A stretch of DNA of 36,843 bases from Nostoc sp. NMS8 (GCF_017115045.1 NZ_JABXKK010000084.1:1-36843), one strand, 5' to 3'; counted from the stretch's first letter, positions 18,786 through 27,990 are shown. Notes: generated from the sequence alone by a model not told the origin. Made by a program: numbers and translations.

Positions 18786-18819
18786 CCCAGTCCCCAGTCC
18801 CTAGCCCCTAATCCCTACC
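18786..18819. repeat. Heptameric short tandem repeat (STRR type)
   Basis: The stretch reads as consecutive 7-mers CCCAGTC, CCCAGTC, CCTAGCC, CCTAATC, a classic Nostocales short tandemly repeated repetitive element. It abuts the pgk stop. Confidence 0.75.
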
Positions 18820-20021
18820 TACGCATCATCTAAAGCTGCAATCCCAGGCAACACTTTGCCTTCAAGTAACTCCAAGCTAGCGCCGCCGCCGGTAGAAATG
18901 TGGCTCATTTGGTCTGCTAAACCAACTTTTTCCACAGCCGCTACCGAGTCACCGCCGCCGATAATGGTGGTTGTGCCAGTTTTGCTAATTTCAGCGAGGG
19001 TATGAGCGATCGCTTCCGTACCTACTGCAAACTTATCAAACTCAAACACACCCATTGGCCCGTTCCAAATTACCGTTTTGGTATCTGCAAGGGCTTCTTG
19101 GAAAACTTTTACTGAGTCTGGGCCAATATCCAAACCTATACCATCATCGGGGATGTTCTCAATGCTGACGGTTGTCGCATTAGCATCAGGAGCAAACTTA
19201 TCTGCTGATACTATATCCGTGGGTAACAAGAAGGTAACGCCCCGTTCCTTAGCCTTAGCTTCCAAAGATTTCGCTAGTTCTAGCTTGTCTTCTTCCACCA
19301 ACGACTTACCGATATTTAAACCACGGGCTTTGTAGAATGTGAAAATCATTCCACCGCCGATGATCAGCTTGTCGCACTTCTCCAACAGTGTTTCAATCAC
19401 ACCAATTTTGCTGGAAACCTTGGAACCGCCAATAATTGCCGCTAAAGGACGTTGGGGATTTTCAATGGCATTTTGCAGATATTCCAATTCCTTCTCGACT
19501 AAATACCCAGCTACAGAAGGGCTGAGGAATTTAGTTACACCTTCAGTAGAAGCATGGGCGCGGTGTGCAGTACCAAAAGCATCATTTACATAAAAATCAG
19601 CATTAGCTGCCAATTTTTTCGCAAATTCTGGATCGTTTTTCTCTTCTTCTGGGTAAAAACGGACATTTTCGAGTAACAGCACTTGCCCATTTTGCAACGC
19701 GCCAACTTTAGCTGCAACTTCATCACCAATAGAGTCATCAGTTTTAATGACTTCTTGCCCCAGTAACTCCGACAGACGCTTGGCAACGGGAGTTAGGCGT
19801 AATTTGTCATCCACACCCTTGGGACGGCCAAAATGGCTGGCGAGAATGACCTTAGCTCCCTTCTGCGTCAAATCTTGGATGGTCGGTAGAGCGGCGCGAA
19901 TGCGAGTATCGTCGGTAATGTTGCCTTGATCGTCCACAGGCACATTAAAGTCAACCCGCACTAAAGCACGTTTCCCAGAGATATCAGCCGAAGATAAACT
20001 TGCTAAACTTTTTTTGGACAC
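18819..20021 (-). CDS. pgk: Phosphoglycerate kinase
   Basis: The 400-aa cytosolic enzyme interconverts 1,3-bisphosphoglycerate and 3-phosphoglycerate with ADP/ATP, in glycolysis and the Calvin cycle. Signatures are RVDFNVP near residue 22, [54 protein letters not shown] and the nucleotide-binding [10 protein letters not shown]. Length is normal. It starts at GTG 20021, with AGGAGAG upstream. It is divergent from the universal stress protein gene across an 80-bp gap that must hold both promoters. Confidence 0.98.
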   Translation of the reverse strand: MSKKSLASLSSADISGKRALVRVDFNVPVDDQGNITDDTRIRAALPTIQDLTQKGAKVILASHFGRPKGVDDKLRLTPVAKRLSELLGQEVIKTDDSIGDEVAAKVGALQNGQVLLLENVRFYPEEEKNDPEFAKKLAANADFYVNDAFGTAHRAHASTEGVTKFLSPSVAGYLVEKELEYLQNAIENPQRPLAAIIGGSKVSSKIGVIETLLEKCDKLIIGGGMIFTFYKARGLNIGKSLVEEDKLELAKSLEAKAKERGVTFLLPTDIVSADKFAPDANATTVSIENIPDDGIGLDIGPDSVKVFQEALADTKTVIWNGPMGVFEFDKFAVGTEAIAHTLAEISKTGTTTIIGGGDSVAAVEKVGLADQMSHISTGGGASLELLEGKVLPGIAALDDA

Positions 20022-20101
20022 ACCAAACTCTCCTGATTGCCTTTTTGTTATTGTTTTGAAAGTAGAACCATCAAGATTTTACCGGAGTCAGGGGTACCCA
20101 A

Positions 20102-20518
20102 GTGACAGATATATTTAAGACAGTACTATTTCCTATCGATCAAAGCCGGGAAACGCGGGAAGCTGCTGACGTTGTTACCAACGTAGTCAAAAAGTACAGT
20201 AGTCGCTTGGTGCTACTGTCTGTGGTAGAAGAACCGCCTCCAGACGCGCCTAGCGCAGATCCGATGGTGTCGCCAGAGGTAGTTGCCAAACTGCTAGAAA
20301 ATGCCCAATCTTTATTTTCTGGGCAAGGAATTCAATCTGAAACCCTCGAAAGGCAAGGCAAACCAGCTTTTACGATCTGCGATGTCGCTGATGAAATTGG
20401 TGCCGATTTAATCATCATGGGCTGTCGGGGGCTAGGCTTGACTGAAGAGGGAGCGGATGATAGTGTTACCACTCGTGTGATTAACCTTTCGCCTTGTCCA
20501 GTATTGATTGTGCCTTAG
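20102..20518 (+). CDS. Universal stress protein (UspA family)
   Basis: The 138-aa single-domain protein has the Usp alpha/beta fold: FKTVLFPIDQSRETREAADV at the N-terminus and ADLIIMGCRGLGLTEEG with PCPVLIVP at the C-terminus. The ATP-binding pattern G-x2-G-x9-G-S/T is nearly kept (GCRG, nine residues, then Asp-Ser), with Asp in place of the last Gly, so nucleotide binding may be weak or absent. It starts with GTG 20102. It is divergent from pgk. Likely a cytosolic stress-adaptation protein. Confidence 0.92.
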   Translation: MTDIFKTVLFPIDQSRETREAADVVTNVVKKYSSRLVLLSVVEEPPPDAPSADPMVSPEVVAKLLENAQSLFSGQGIQSETLERQGKPAFTICDVADEIGADLIIMGCRGLGLTEEGADDSVTTRVINLSPCPVLIVP

Positions 20519-20970
20519 CAGAGACAATTTTGGATTTTGGATTTTAGATTTTAGATTGATCAATAATTCCTTGATAGTACAGAGCAAGCAGATTTATCTG
20601 TGGAATCAATCAAAAATCCCAAACCTAAAATTCCCAAGACCCTAGATTTATTTATGGGGTAAATTCAAAATCCAAAATCTAAATTCTTTCTTTGCGTCCT
20701 TCTCCCTTGGCGTTAGTCTGCGGCAAGCCGCTTTGCGTCTACGTTTTTCTTTCTTAGAGGATATTTTAAAAGTCCTATCGTTGGTAGCAAAACGTTATCG
20801 ATCCCCCCAACCCCCCTTAAAAAGCAGGGCTTTAATTCCGGTTCCCCCCTTTTTAAGGGGGGTTAGGGGGGATCTGAAAGTGTCTCAAGTCACAGTGAAA
20901 TACTTTTCAAACAACCTCTTATACTCAAATATGCTTTAGCGCATCTTCATACATAATTTGCGTTAGTATC
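20519..20970. other. Repeat-filled intergenic region
   Basis: This 452-bp gap has AT-rich TTTTGGATTTTAGATTTT repeats (20527-20557, inverted at 20661-20685), a TCTGCGGCAAGCCGCTTTGC element (near 20717-20736) and a long GATCCCCCC-type palindrome (20800-20874). No gene is visible. Confidence 0.65.
20800..20874. repeat. Palindromic GATCCCCCC element
   Basis: The left arm (20800-20824) begins GATCCCCCCAACCCCCCTTA and the right arm (20849-20874) is its reverse complement with one extra A. The loop is about 24 bp. A related element that has been invaded by another repeat lies at 27599-27768. Confidence 0.85.
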
Positions 20971-23496
20971 CTAAACCTTTTGATTCTTATCTAATTTTCT
21001 GATTCCTCCAAAAACAATTAACCAAACTACTACTACTACCCAGTGAATTAAAACTATTACAAACAAAGAGCCTGTCAGGGTATATGCAGCAGTACATATA
21101 ATTCCCAAAAATGCAGCTAAAACCAGAAAAACAGGATCGTAAAATGTGGGGATTCCAGCTTTAAAGAAGGTTTTAGCATTCAATGGATGATACAAAACAA
21201 ATAATAATAAACTAACTATTGCCCACAAAGTCCATCGGAACCAATTGGTTATTTCGCTAGGATGAGGAAGCAAAAAAACGCGAAAAAAGAGTTCTTCAAC
21301 AATCGCGGGTAAAAATAAACAACGCAATATTAACAAGCATTTATTAATCCAACTTGCAGACCAAATTTGTATATTTACAAATCCAAATTTCCAACCATAG
21401 GGTAGGGCAATAATACTATAAATTATCAGCATTACAACTATAACTAACCAATCTTGTAATGTCGGAACTGCTAAGGACGCTAAAACGCGATTTAAAATAA
21501 TTGAAAGTGGTGAAATATCGGTAAAAAGAATCTTAATTTGTCCCAAAAGTATTGTTGGTGCAATGGGTGTAATATTAGGTTGCCAACCACCTACTTGATT
21601 AGTTCGCAAGACTTGCATAATCGCACCATGTTTTAAAAATATTGTGGCGAGATCGTCGTGTGCTTGTTTTGGCATTATTGTTCGCCATGTTGTCAAACCA
21701 GCCCAAATACTCCGATCTTCAAATGGTTGCGTCGTTTTTCCTATGCCCGTACCTGCGAGTATACCTGCTTGACTTTGCCAATCAGCGCGAACTATACCCA
21801 AGGGTGCTAATTGTTGTTCTAAAGATTTACCTAATTCAACTAGCTGCTGAAAGCGTAATGTTTGTGGGTGATTGGGGTTAGCACGTACCCAAGTTTGAAT
21901 TTGAGGAGTTGTAGTAACTTGGTTTTTAATTGCCAGTATCGCCGCATAAAGTGCTTGGCTTGCGTCTTGGACACATGAAGTAGCAGGTGATACCATTGCG
22001 CCACCAGTTCCATCACCAACCCGATAACGTGCCATTGTTACCTGTAATTGTTGCTGGAATTCTTTTAAAGGCGAAAGTTTAATCCCATCAAAATCATAAT
22101 CTTGCGTTACTGGGTCGAATTTGATGAGAATATCTGATACTGGACGTGTTGCCAGCCAACCACGTTGTAAATTACCCATATAATCAGCCCATGTATGCGT
22201 TCCAGCAATAATTCCATCAGGGTTATGGGCATAAATTTGGTGGTATTTAGTCTCGAAGCGTAATTCTTTAGTAAACTCGTCACGGATAACTTCTGCGATT
22301 CCAAAAGCAAAATGTCCGGTGATAGTATAAGGGACTCCAACTGGTTCAGCTTTACGTCCGCCAATTCCACCAAATAGGTGTAAGACAATAGCTTTATTGC
22401 CTTCTTGCCATTTTGATATAGATTGATTATGTGAATTTTGTGTTTCTACAGGTTTTAATAATACGGTATTGAATTTACCTTTATTTTTCTCGGTATTTTG
22501 CCAATTTACCTCTTGGATGTAATTTAGCCCTAATTTCTCACCAGTAATAATTTGACGGGGTTGAATTTGAACTAGAGAACGAGGTGCAAGGGCGCTGACT
22601 GTAAATATGCCCTTTGCATCGGCAGCGCCATAAATATACCATCCAGCCTCACCCGCAGGTGATTGTTCGATTTGCTGCGAACTTGAAGGAGCAAAATTTC
22701 GTGTATCTATTACTTGTTGGGGAATACGAATAGTTTCTTCAACACCATCAAACTTATTTGAACTAGGGTTATAATGCTTTACCAGAAAATAATCACTATA
22801 CTGCTTTTCTTTGGGAATTAAAATAGTTTTGGAGCTAGATTGTATCGGTTTAATTATTTTTACTAGCGCATAAAATCTACCAGTTGCTAAAATAGGTTCA
22901 CGTTCAATTTGCAAAATAGATTTTTCTTGACTTGCATCAATGATTGTACTTGCATTTAAAGCAACGATTGTTTCATCAACAGGATTTGCACCAGCCAAAG
23001 AGCGTAAAATTCCTACCTGACGAACTCCATTTAGTCGAAAAGGATGAATGTTTCCTTGCTTTTGACTTTTAATCACTTCTGAAGTGAAATTTATATCTCG
23101 CGTTACTGCTCGATCCAAAGCAAGTAAATCTTTATTCTTTTTCCACTCCAAACGTACAATTTTACCTACCAAATTTTGTGCTGTAGGTGGTGCATATTGC
23201 ACTTCCATCCATACCCAATCTAAACCATCTTGTAATTGCTGTTTGGTTGGTAAAATTAACCTTCCCACCCAATCGCCAATAGGTTTATAAAGGTTTGTAG
23301 ATGGAATTTTGCTAATGGGATAAAAACCAGATTGATTAGAATTTTGTCGAATATGAATCGCGTAATTGCTCTCTTGCTGTACTAACTGGGGTTGTCTTGA
23401 GGAAAGTTGCCATATCACAATTACTGCGATGAACGCTAGCGGTAAGAATTTCGTAAATAGTAGCTTTGCTTTCCGACTCAATCCACGCCAAATCAT
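20971..23496 (-). CDS. CPBP-family intramembrane protease with very large N-terminal region
   Basis: The 841-aa protein has an N-terminal membrane helix (about 13-28), a long soluble region of about 600 residues that I do not recognise, and a C-terminal multi-spanning CPBP (Abi/CAAX-type) protease domain. The catalytic motif is EELFFR (Glu734, Glu735, Arg739). The further conserved His fall in VLYHPLN (His770) and LIHWVVV (His818). Such glutamic-type proteases cleave within or near the membrane. The soluble part is Trp- and Gly-containing with GGIGGRKAEPVGVPYTITGH and GDGTGGAMVSPATSC, and should lie on the outer face of the membrane. It has no close partner gene. The protease call is good; the N-terminal function is unknown. 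Confidence 0.85.
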   Translation of the reverse strand: MIWRGLSRKAKLLFTKFLPLAFIAVIVIWQLSSRQPQLVQQESNYAIHIRQNSNQSGFYPISKIPSTNLYKPIGDWVGRLILPTKQQLQDGLDWVWMEVQYAPPTAQNLVGKIVRLEWKKNKDLLALDRAVTRDINFTSEVIKSQKQGNIHPFRLNGVRQVGILRSLAGANPVDETIVALNASTIIDASQEKSILQIEREPILATGRFYALVKIIKPIQSSSKTILIPKEKQYSDYFLVKHYNPSSNKFDGVEETIRIPQQVIDTRNFAPSSSQQIEQSPAGEAGWYIYGAADAKGIFTVSALAPRSLVQIQPRQIITGEKLGLNYIQEVNWQNTEKNKGKFNTVLLKPVETQNSHNQSISKWQEGNKAIVLHLFGGIGGRKAEPVGVPYTITGHFAFGIAEVIRDEFTKELRFETKYHQIYAHNPDGIIAGTHTWADYMGNLQRGWLATRPVSDILIKFDPVTQDYDFDGIKLSPLKEFQQQLQVTMARYRVGDGTGGAMVSPATSCVQDASQALYAAILAIKNQVTTTPQIQTWVRANPNHPQTLRFQQLVELGKSLEQQLAPLGIVRADWQSQAGILAGTGIGKTTQPFEDRSIWAGLTTWRTIMPKQAHDDLATIFLKHGAIMQVLRTNQVGGWQPNITPIAPTILLGQIKILFTDISPLSIILNRVLASLAVPTLQDWLVIVVMLIIYSIIALPYGWKFGFVNIQIWSASWINKCLLILRCLFLPAIVEELFFRVFLLPHPSEITNWFRWTLWAIVSLLLFVLYHPLNAKTFFKAGIPTFYDPVFLVLAAFLGIICTAAYTLTGSLFVIVLIHWVVVVVWLIVFGGIRKLDKNQKV

Positions 23497-23595
23497 ATAT
23501 TATCAACAACTAAAACTTGCTGATAATCTTACTCCAAATATATTGTTTTGAGTCTCTGCCGTAAAGGACTTCCAAATAAAAAGACTCAACTAATT

Positions 23596-23806
23596 CTTGT
23601 AGGGTGGGCGACACGAGAGCCGAGTAACCAAACGTGAGTTCGACTGGTCATATCATGTCCACCCAAAAGACCTCTCCCTGGTTTTACTACGCAAAACCTG
23701 TCCCTCTCCGACTTGGAGAGGGACAGACTTGAACTTTAGTTCAAGGCAGGGAGAGGTCTGTCGAACTCACGTTAACCAAAGGCGCTCATGTTGCCCACCC
23801 TACAAG
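23596..23806. repeat. Four nested inverted repeats
   Basis: Arms from outside in: CTTGTAGGGTGGGC 23596-23609 with 23793-23806; AACGTGAGTTCGAC 23631-23644 with 23760-23773; AGACCTCTCCCTG 23668-23680 with 23747-23759; GTCCCTCTCC 23700-23709 with 23715-23724. All arms are perfect complements. Confidence 0.9.
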
Positions 23807-23863
23807 ATTGAATAATTTATTTCTTGGAAGTCTCTAATCCAGGACTATTTCATCCTAAATATA

Positions 23864-24009
23864 GGCGATATATCAATACGCTTGGGTTTTTGAGACGCGA
23901 TAAGTCGCCGTCTCTACAAGTGTTTTGGGCGATATATGACAATACGCTTGGGTTAAGGGTTATTTGTGTAAAGGGTCTATTGAAGACGCGATAAATCGGC
24001 GTCTCTACA
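23864..24009. repeat. Two copies of a unit ending in a GAGACG...CGTCTC palindrome
   Basis: Copy 1 (23864-23919) and copy 2 (about 23928-24009) share GGCGATATAT, CAATACGCTTGGGTT and GACGCGATAA-TCG-CGTCTCTACA. Copy 2 has about 25 extra bases in the middle. Confidence 0.8.
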
Positions 24010-24041
24010 TTCTTTTTCACGAAATGTCTAATGACAAACAG

Positions 24042-24078
24042 AAAGTTCTGAGCGTCGGAAATCGGCGCTCAGAACTTT
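24042..24078. repeat. Strong hairpin downstream of the GDYXXLXY gene
   Basis: AAAGTTCTGAGCG (24042-24054) pairs with CGCTCAGAACTTT (24066-24078), loop of 11. It lies about 50 bp past the stop of the minus-strand gene and may stop transcription or protect the 3' end, but no T-run follows. Confidence 0.7.
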
Positions 24079-24126
24079 GGAGACAAACTTGGCGTGTGAA
24101 CATGCAGTATTTATTTGCCTAACAGC

Positions 24127-24837
24127 TTAAAAGCGATAGTTGCGATCGCGCACCCACATACTAACTGGCACTGCTTTACCTTGTGGATCGACTTTCGCCT
24201 TGACCACAATAGGGGGTACTTGTCCTCTGCGGGCGCGTTGGGCTTGTAAGTCGTTCCGAATCTGCTGCCGTTGGTTTTCTGGGATGTAATATGTTTCCAA
24301 GCCGTAGTTAACAGAGCCATCCTGATAAACACCTTTTAAGGCTACTTGGTTGGCTCTAAGAGTTGTGGGGCGATCGCTACTTACTCGTAATGGTCTCCAA
24401 GCTCTCGGAACACCATTACCAGAGGATAGTTGCTCTTGCAAAGTCACGTAGATATTGGTTCCGTCAGGCAATCTTCTGCCACTTCCACGACCTTTGCTGA
24501 CTAGTGTTTGCCAGCCAGGTAGTCTACTTAAAGTTGATGTACGGGATATGTTGTAATCTAAGGCTAAGGTGTTACCTTCTAGCACATTGTTAGGGTCTAC
24601 AGGTACGGTTTGCAAAATCACCGTCTTACCTGTTACGTCTGTATAAACCGCTTGGGCTGGTACTGCCATAATTAACCCTGTTTGCAGCGCCAGGGGAGCT
24701 AGTAACCGCCAAAAAGGTAAGGGCTTATTCGATTTTTGTTCAGTTGCAATCAAGTAATCCCGAAAAGTCACCTTATTAGAAAATTCGGCTTCAGGAGACA
24801 AGGGCTTATTCTTAGATTCAGAAGAAGTATTAGTCAT
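24127..24837 (-). CDS. GDYXXLXY-domain protein
   Basis: The 236-aa protein has one membrane helix (about 42-62) near its N-terminus and a following domain with EGNTLALDYNIS (residues 87-98), a variant of the GDYxxLxY signature in which Gly, Leu and the final Tyr are kept. A second half (TNIYVTLQ to VKAKVDPQGKAVPVSMWVRD) matches the usual repeated beta build of the family. GDYXXLXY proteins commonly follow DUF2157 membrane proteins, and here the DUF2157 gene lies upstream on the same strand. ATG 24837 is preferred over a TTG at 24876. Function of the pair is unknown; an envelope role is likely. Confidence 0.85.
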   Translation of the reverse strand: MTNTSSESKNKPLSPEAEFSNKVTFRDYLIATEQKSNKPLPFWRLLAPLALQTGLIMAVPAQAVYTDVTGKTVILQTVPVDPNNVLEGNTLALDYNISRTSTLSRLPGWQTLVSKGRGSGRRLPDGTNIYVTLQEQLSSGNGVPRAWRPLRVSSDRPTTLRANQVALKGVYQDGSVNYGLETYYIPENQRQQIRNDLQAQRARRGQVPPIVVKAKVDPQGKAVPVSMWVRDRNYRF

Positions 24838-24939
24838 GAGCGTAGTCCTAAAAAGCAGAGGTCTTGAGGAGTTCAAAAGTAACGAGATTAGGACTGACGC
24901 AGAGAAACTTTAAAAATTTTGACGCACAGAGATTTCAGA

Positions 24940-25011
24940 ATTTTGGATTTTAGATTTTAGATTTTAGATTTTTTATTCAATCCAAAATTTAAAATTCAAA
25001 ATCTAAAATTT
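24940..25011. repeat. AT-rich inverted repeat of TTTTAGATTTTAGA units
   Basis: Tandem TTTTAGA-type 7-mers (24940-24972) are followed by inverted copies (about 24978-25011). Related sequence lies at 20527-20557 and 20661-20685. Confidence 0.75.
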
Positions 25012-25014
25012 GCC

Positions 25015-26433
25015 CTACTTTTTACTTGTAGAGCTACCACCAGGTAGGCGGCGTTCAAACCAGAGTCCAGCGCTAATTAAAGCAGAACCGCACAGGATAT
25101 AGACTAGCGACTTAAAAAGTAAGTCGGTGTCGTACTCTTGCACGCGACTGATAATTTGCAGTGTTACTAACAGCATACCGCCCCAAAAGGAACTTCTGTT
25201 GCTTAATTTCAATCCTTCTTGAATTAGTCCCCAGGCTAATGTTGCAAGAAGTACATTGAAAATAAAAATGCCAAGTTCATCAATCCGGCTGATAGTTTGA
25301 TGCCAAAAAGGTACTATTGCAATAAAGACAAGAAATGTACTAATAACAGCAGTCGTGAAAATCACTTCGCGGCGCGGAGGGTTATTTCTTTGGCGCAGTA
25401 GAAACAACCATTGCAATACCGCCAAGCCGCTGAGAATCCCCAAATCGATAATCGGTAGAGACTCGAATAAGTTTGTCAAATTCGTTGGCTGATTAAAAGT
25501 ATAATCAGGAGATTCCCATACCCAACGAAAAGACAGAACATAAAAGACGATGCCGAAGCTTACCAACGCTAAATTACGGGCTAGAGATTGAAACAATCTA
25601 TAATTTATGGTTGGAAACAGTAAATCATCATAACTCCAGAATAATGCAGATGGGAGTGCAAAAGCAAAAGATGCCACCCAAGGGGCTATATCAGCATAAT
25701 TTAGCAGTGGCAGAGGATTAAGGTTAGCTTGTAAGGAACTAGCAAAGACAAAGGCTGCTAGACCAAAAATCCAACGCGATCGACAGAAGTAGGCTAAGGG
25801 TACAAATACTAGCCATGCCAACAAAGGTAGATGCTGTACTACTAGCCGCGACCAAGTTAACTCACCTGAAGCGTACCATAAGTCTTCTAGTCCAGTCCAG
25901 TAGCCAATTTCTACGAGGACAATTGACAGAATTCCTAAAGAATTTAAGGACAAGCTGAAGGCCATGACAACAACACCGAATCCCCAGGCGAGAAACAGCT
26001 GGGAAGCTGAACCAACGATGTTGAACATCTGGGCCATCAGGAGTAAATTTGCACCGAAGATGAATGCGCTTAAAATTAGTAACCCCTCTCCCAGTAGGCG
26101 TTTGCTTCGTTCTGGTTTCTTTCCTTCAGGTGGTCTCCAACTGTAAAATCCAGTAATTGCGATCGCAAAAAACAAACTCATCATCAAAATAATTTTGATT
26201 TCTCGCGATCCTCCTTGCCAGTTTCCTGATACAAAGGTAATTATGCCTAAGCATAATAGTATGCTGCCGATAGCAATTGCGATCGCTTTGTTGCGATCGC
26301 GTGCAGCAGCTTCCAGGTTTTTAAATTGATAACGTTCTGCTATCTGTTCATACTGCGAAGAACTAATTAATCCTTCATCCCTCCATAGTTGTGCTTGTTT
26401 GCGTAATTTTTCCTGAAAACTATCTAAGAACAT
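25015..26433 (-). CDS. DUF2157 multi-spanning membrane protein
   Basis: The 472-aa protein begins with the DUF2157 helical hairpin (KLRKQAQLWRDEGLISSSQY, residues 9-28, then EQIAERYQF) and continues with about 12 hydrophobic helices. The start is ATG 26433, with GGAG six bases upstream; a TTG at 26478 is rejected. The GDYXXLXY gene follows after a repeat-containing spacer, as often seen for this family, so the two probably act together in the cytoplasmic membrane. No enzymatic motif is seen. Confidence 0.9.
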   Translation of the reverse strand: MFLDSFQEKLRKQAQLWRDEGLISSSQYEQIAERYQFKNLEAAARDRNKAIAIAIGSILLCLGIITFVSGNWQGGSREIKIILMMSLFFAIAITGFYSWRPPEGKKPERSKRLLGEGLLILSAFIFGANLLLMAQMFNIVGSASQLFLAWGFGVVVMAFSLSLNSLGILSIVLVEIGYWTGLEDLWYASGELTWSRLVVQHLPLLAWLVFVPLAYFCRSRWIFGLAAFVFASSLQANLNPLPLLNYADIAPWVASFAFALPSALFWSYDDLLFPTINYRLFQSLARNLALVSFGIVFYVLSFRWVWESPDYTFNQPTNLTNLFESLPIIDLGILSGLAVLQWLFLLRQRNNPPRREVIFTTAVISTFLVFIAIVPFWHQTISRIDELGIFIFNVLLATLAWGLIQEGLKLSNRSSFWGGMLLVTLQIISRVQEYDTDLLFKSLVYILCGSALISAGLWFERRLPGGSSTSKK

Positions 26434-26596
26434 GACCTTCTCCGGTGCAGTGGGGTAGCTTGGCCATTGCGATCCCAATGGCGGTCATTATATTTTGAGT
26501 ATGAAGCCAAAAGCCTTAATTACATTGTTCTTGTGTAACAGTTTGATTTTGATTCAGATACAACGTACTTCTATTAATTCATAATTCATAATTTAC

Positions 26597-27583
26597 ATGG
26601 AAAAACCTTCTAATTTATTACTTAAAGTCTCGCGGCGTTTGTTCGCTAATCTCGATGATCAAGAAAAATTTATCGAGGCTTTAATGAATCCTCAACCTTT
26701 TTCACCTAGTATTCTTTGGTGTCAAGAAAAGCCAGAAATCTCGCCTTTGGCAGTAGAAACACCAACCTCTTGGCAACCACAATTTATAGATCGCTTATCT
26801 CTGGGAGAAAAACCTGGTAAGCATCCCTTACATGAAAAAGGATATTTCTATTGTTTAGATTTTTCTTCGGTGTTTGCAGCTACTACTTTCTTAGCTATTT
26901 CTCAGTCAGTGTATGTAGTTTTTGATATGTGTGCCGCACCAGGAGGTAAAAGTATCTTTGCGTGGAGAGCTTTAGAACCTGAATTACTCATCAGTAATGA
27001 AGTTATTGGCAAACGTCTGGGAATGCTAATTTCTAATTTGAAGCGTTGCCAAATTAATCCTAGTGCAGTGGTTAATAGAGATTCGAGTATATTTGCTGAA
27101 ATGTTCCCCAACTCTAGCAATTTAGTAATCGTAGATGCTCCTTGCACCGGACAATCTTTACTTGCTAAAGGCGAAAAAGCACCTGGATGTTTTCACCCAA
27201 CTGCTATTAACAAGAGTGCAAATCGACAAAAGCGGATTATAGCTAACTCTGCTAAACTGGTTTCACCCCAAGGCTATCTTGCGTATATGACTTGTACATA
27301 TTCTCCCGAAGAAAACGAGCAAGTTTGTGAATGGTTTTTAGAACGCTTCCCCCATTTTGAAGCGATAGAAATTAGCCTTTTAGGTCAATATCAATCGCAT
27401 TTAACTACGATGCCTTGTTATCGGATGTTTCCTCAAGATAGGTTAGGTGCTGGTGCATTTACAGTCTTGTTTAAAAATACTAATGAGGATGAAGAAGAGC
27501 CAAAAAAAGCAGATTTAAATACAATATCTTCGCTGTATATCTACCAAAATATTAAGAAATCAAGTTATACCAATTTAATGTGA
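26597..27583 (+). CDS. RsmB/NOP2-family RNA (cytosine-5) methyltransferase
   Basis: The 328-aa SAM-dependent enzyme shows motif I FDMCAAPGGKS (109-119), acceptor region SNEVIGKRLG, motif IV VDAPCTG with Cys183, and motif VI MTCTYSPEENE with Cys233; these two Cys are the release and nucleophile residues of RNA m5C methyltransferases. The N-terminal part before the fold is short (about 90 residues) and there is no NusB-like or C-terminal PUA domain, so it differs from RsmB. The RNA target (rRNA or tRNA) cannot be set. The start is ATG 26597. It is convergent with the metX region. Confidence 0.93.
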   Translation: MEKPSNLLLKVSRRLFANLDDQEKFIEALMNPQPFSPSILWCQEKPEISPLAVETPTSWQPQFIDRLSLGEKPGKHPLHEKGYFYCLDFSSVFAATTFLAISQSVYVVFDMCAAPGGKSIFAWRALEPELLISNEVIGKRLGMLISNLKRCQINPSAVVNRDSSIFAEMFPNSSNLVIVDAPCTGQSLLAKGEKAPGCFHPTAINKSANRQKRIIANSAKLVSPQGYLAYMTCTYSPEENEQVCEWFLERFPHFEAIEISLLGQYQSHLTTMPCYRMFPQDRLGAGAFTVLFKNTNEDEEEPKKADLNTISSLYIYQNIKKSSYTNLM

Positions 27584-27803
27584 AGTTGCAGATATCTTGA
27601 TCCTCCTAAATCCCCCTTAAAAAGGGGGACTTTGATAGACGTTTTTCCAGTTCCCCCCTTTTTAAGGGGAGCCAGCGCGGTCTTCTCTACGAGACGCTGC
27701 GCGATGGGGGTTCCCCCCGTTGAAGCAACTGGCTCCCCAAGAGCGACTGGCGTGGGCTAGGGGGGATCGAATTCTATGCAGCTTCATAAAGAATTGGTAT
27801 TAG
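27584..27803. other. Intergenic repeat element region
   Basis: Between the methyltransferase stop and the small frame at 27804 the gap is almost wholly the composite repeat at 27599-27768. Confidence 0.65.
27599..27768. repeat. GATCC-type palindromic element interrupted by a second repeat
   Basis: The left arm GATCCTCCTAAATCCCCCTT is at 27599-27618. The right arm begins CCCCCCTTTTTAAGGGG near 27670 and resumes as GGGCTAGGGGGGATC at 27754-27768. About 85 bp of unrelated sequence separates the two halves; it has its own inverted ends (GGGGAGCCAG at 27667-27676, CTGGCTCCCC at 27729-27738). Confidence 0.8.
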
Positions 27804-27973
27804 CTACAAAAATACGTGTTCCTCAGCGCGCTCAGATACCCACTCAAAATCTGCTACACTATCTTTCAGTTGGCGCTGTCGCAAAATCTCAACTCCCGCG
27901 ACTGTCGCCACTCCCAAAATTCTCTTGATAAATCCAATACCTAAAGTTGCGATCGCCTTTTCAATTTAATCAT
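27804..27973 (-). pseudogene. Small frame after metX, without ATG or with a one-base frameshift
   Basis: A frame open from 27965 to TAG 27804-27806 encodes 53 residues: an amphipathic part (IEKAIATLGIGFIKRILGVA) and a charged tail ending ERAEEHVFL. It has no ATG in frame. An ATG at 27971-27973, after GAGATGGA, reads MIKLK and then shifts out of frame in a run of four A; removing one A joins it to the long frame. So this is either a small gene with a recent frameshift or one with a non-standard start. It lies directly behind metX on the same strand. Family unknown. Confidence 0.4.
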
Positions 27974-27990
27974 TCCATCTCAGAACCGAG

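Larger units (their letters stand above)
23497..24126. other. Intergenic region built of nested and tandem repeats
   Basis: Of 630 bp, most is repeat: a four-level nested inverted repeat (23596-23806), a duplicated unit (23864-24009) and a strong hairpin (24042-24078). No gene is seen. Confidence 0.7.
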
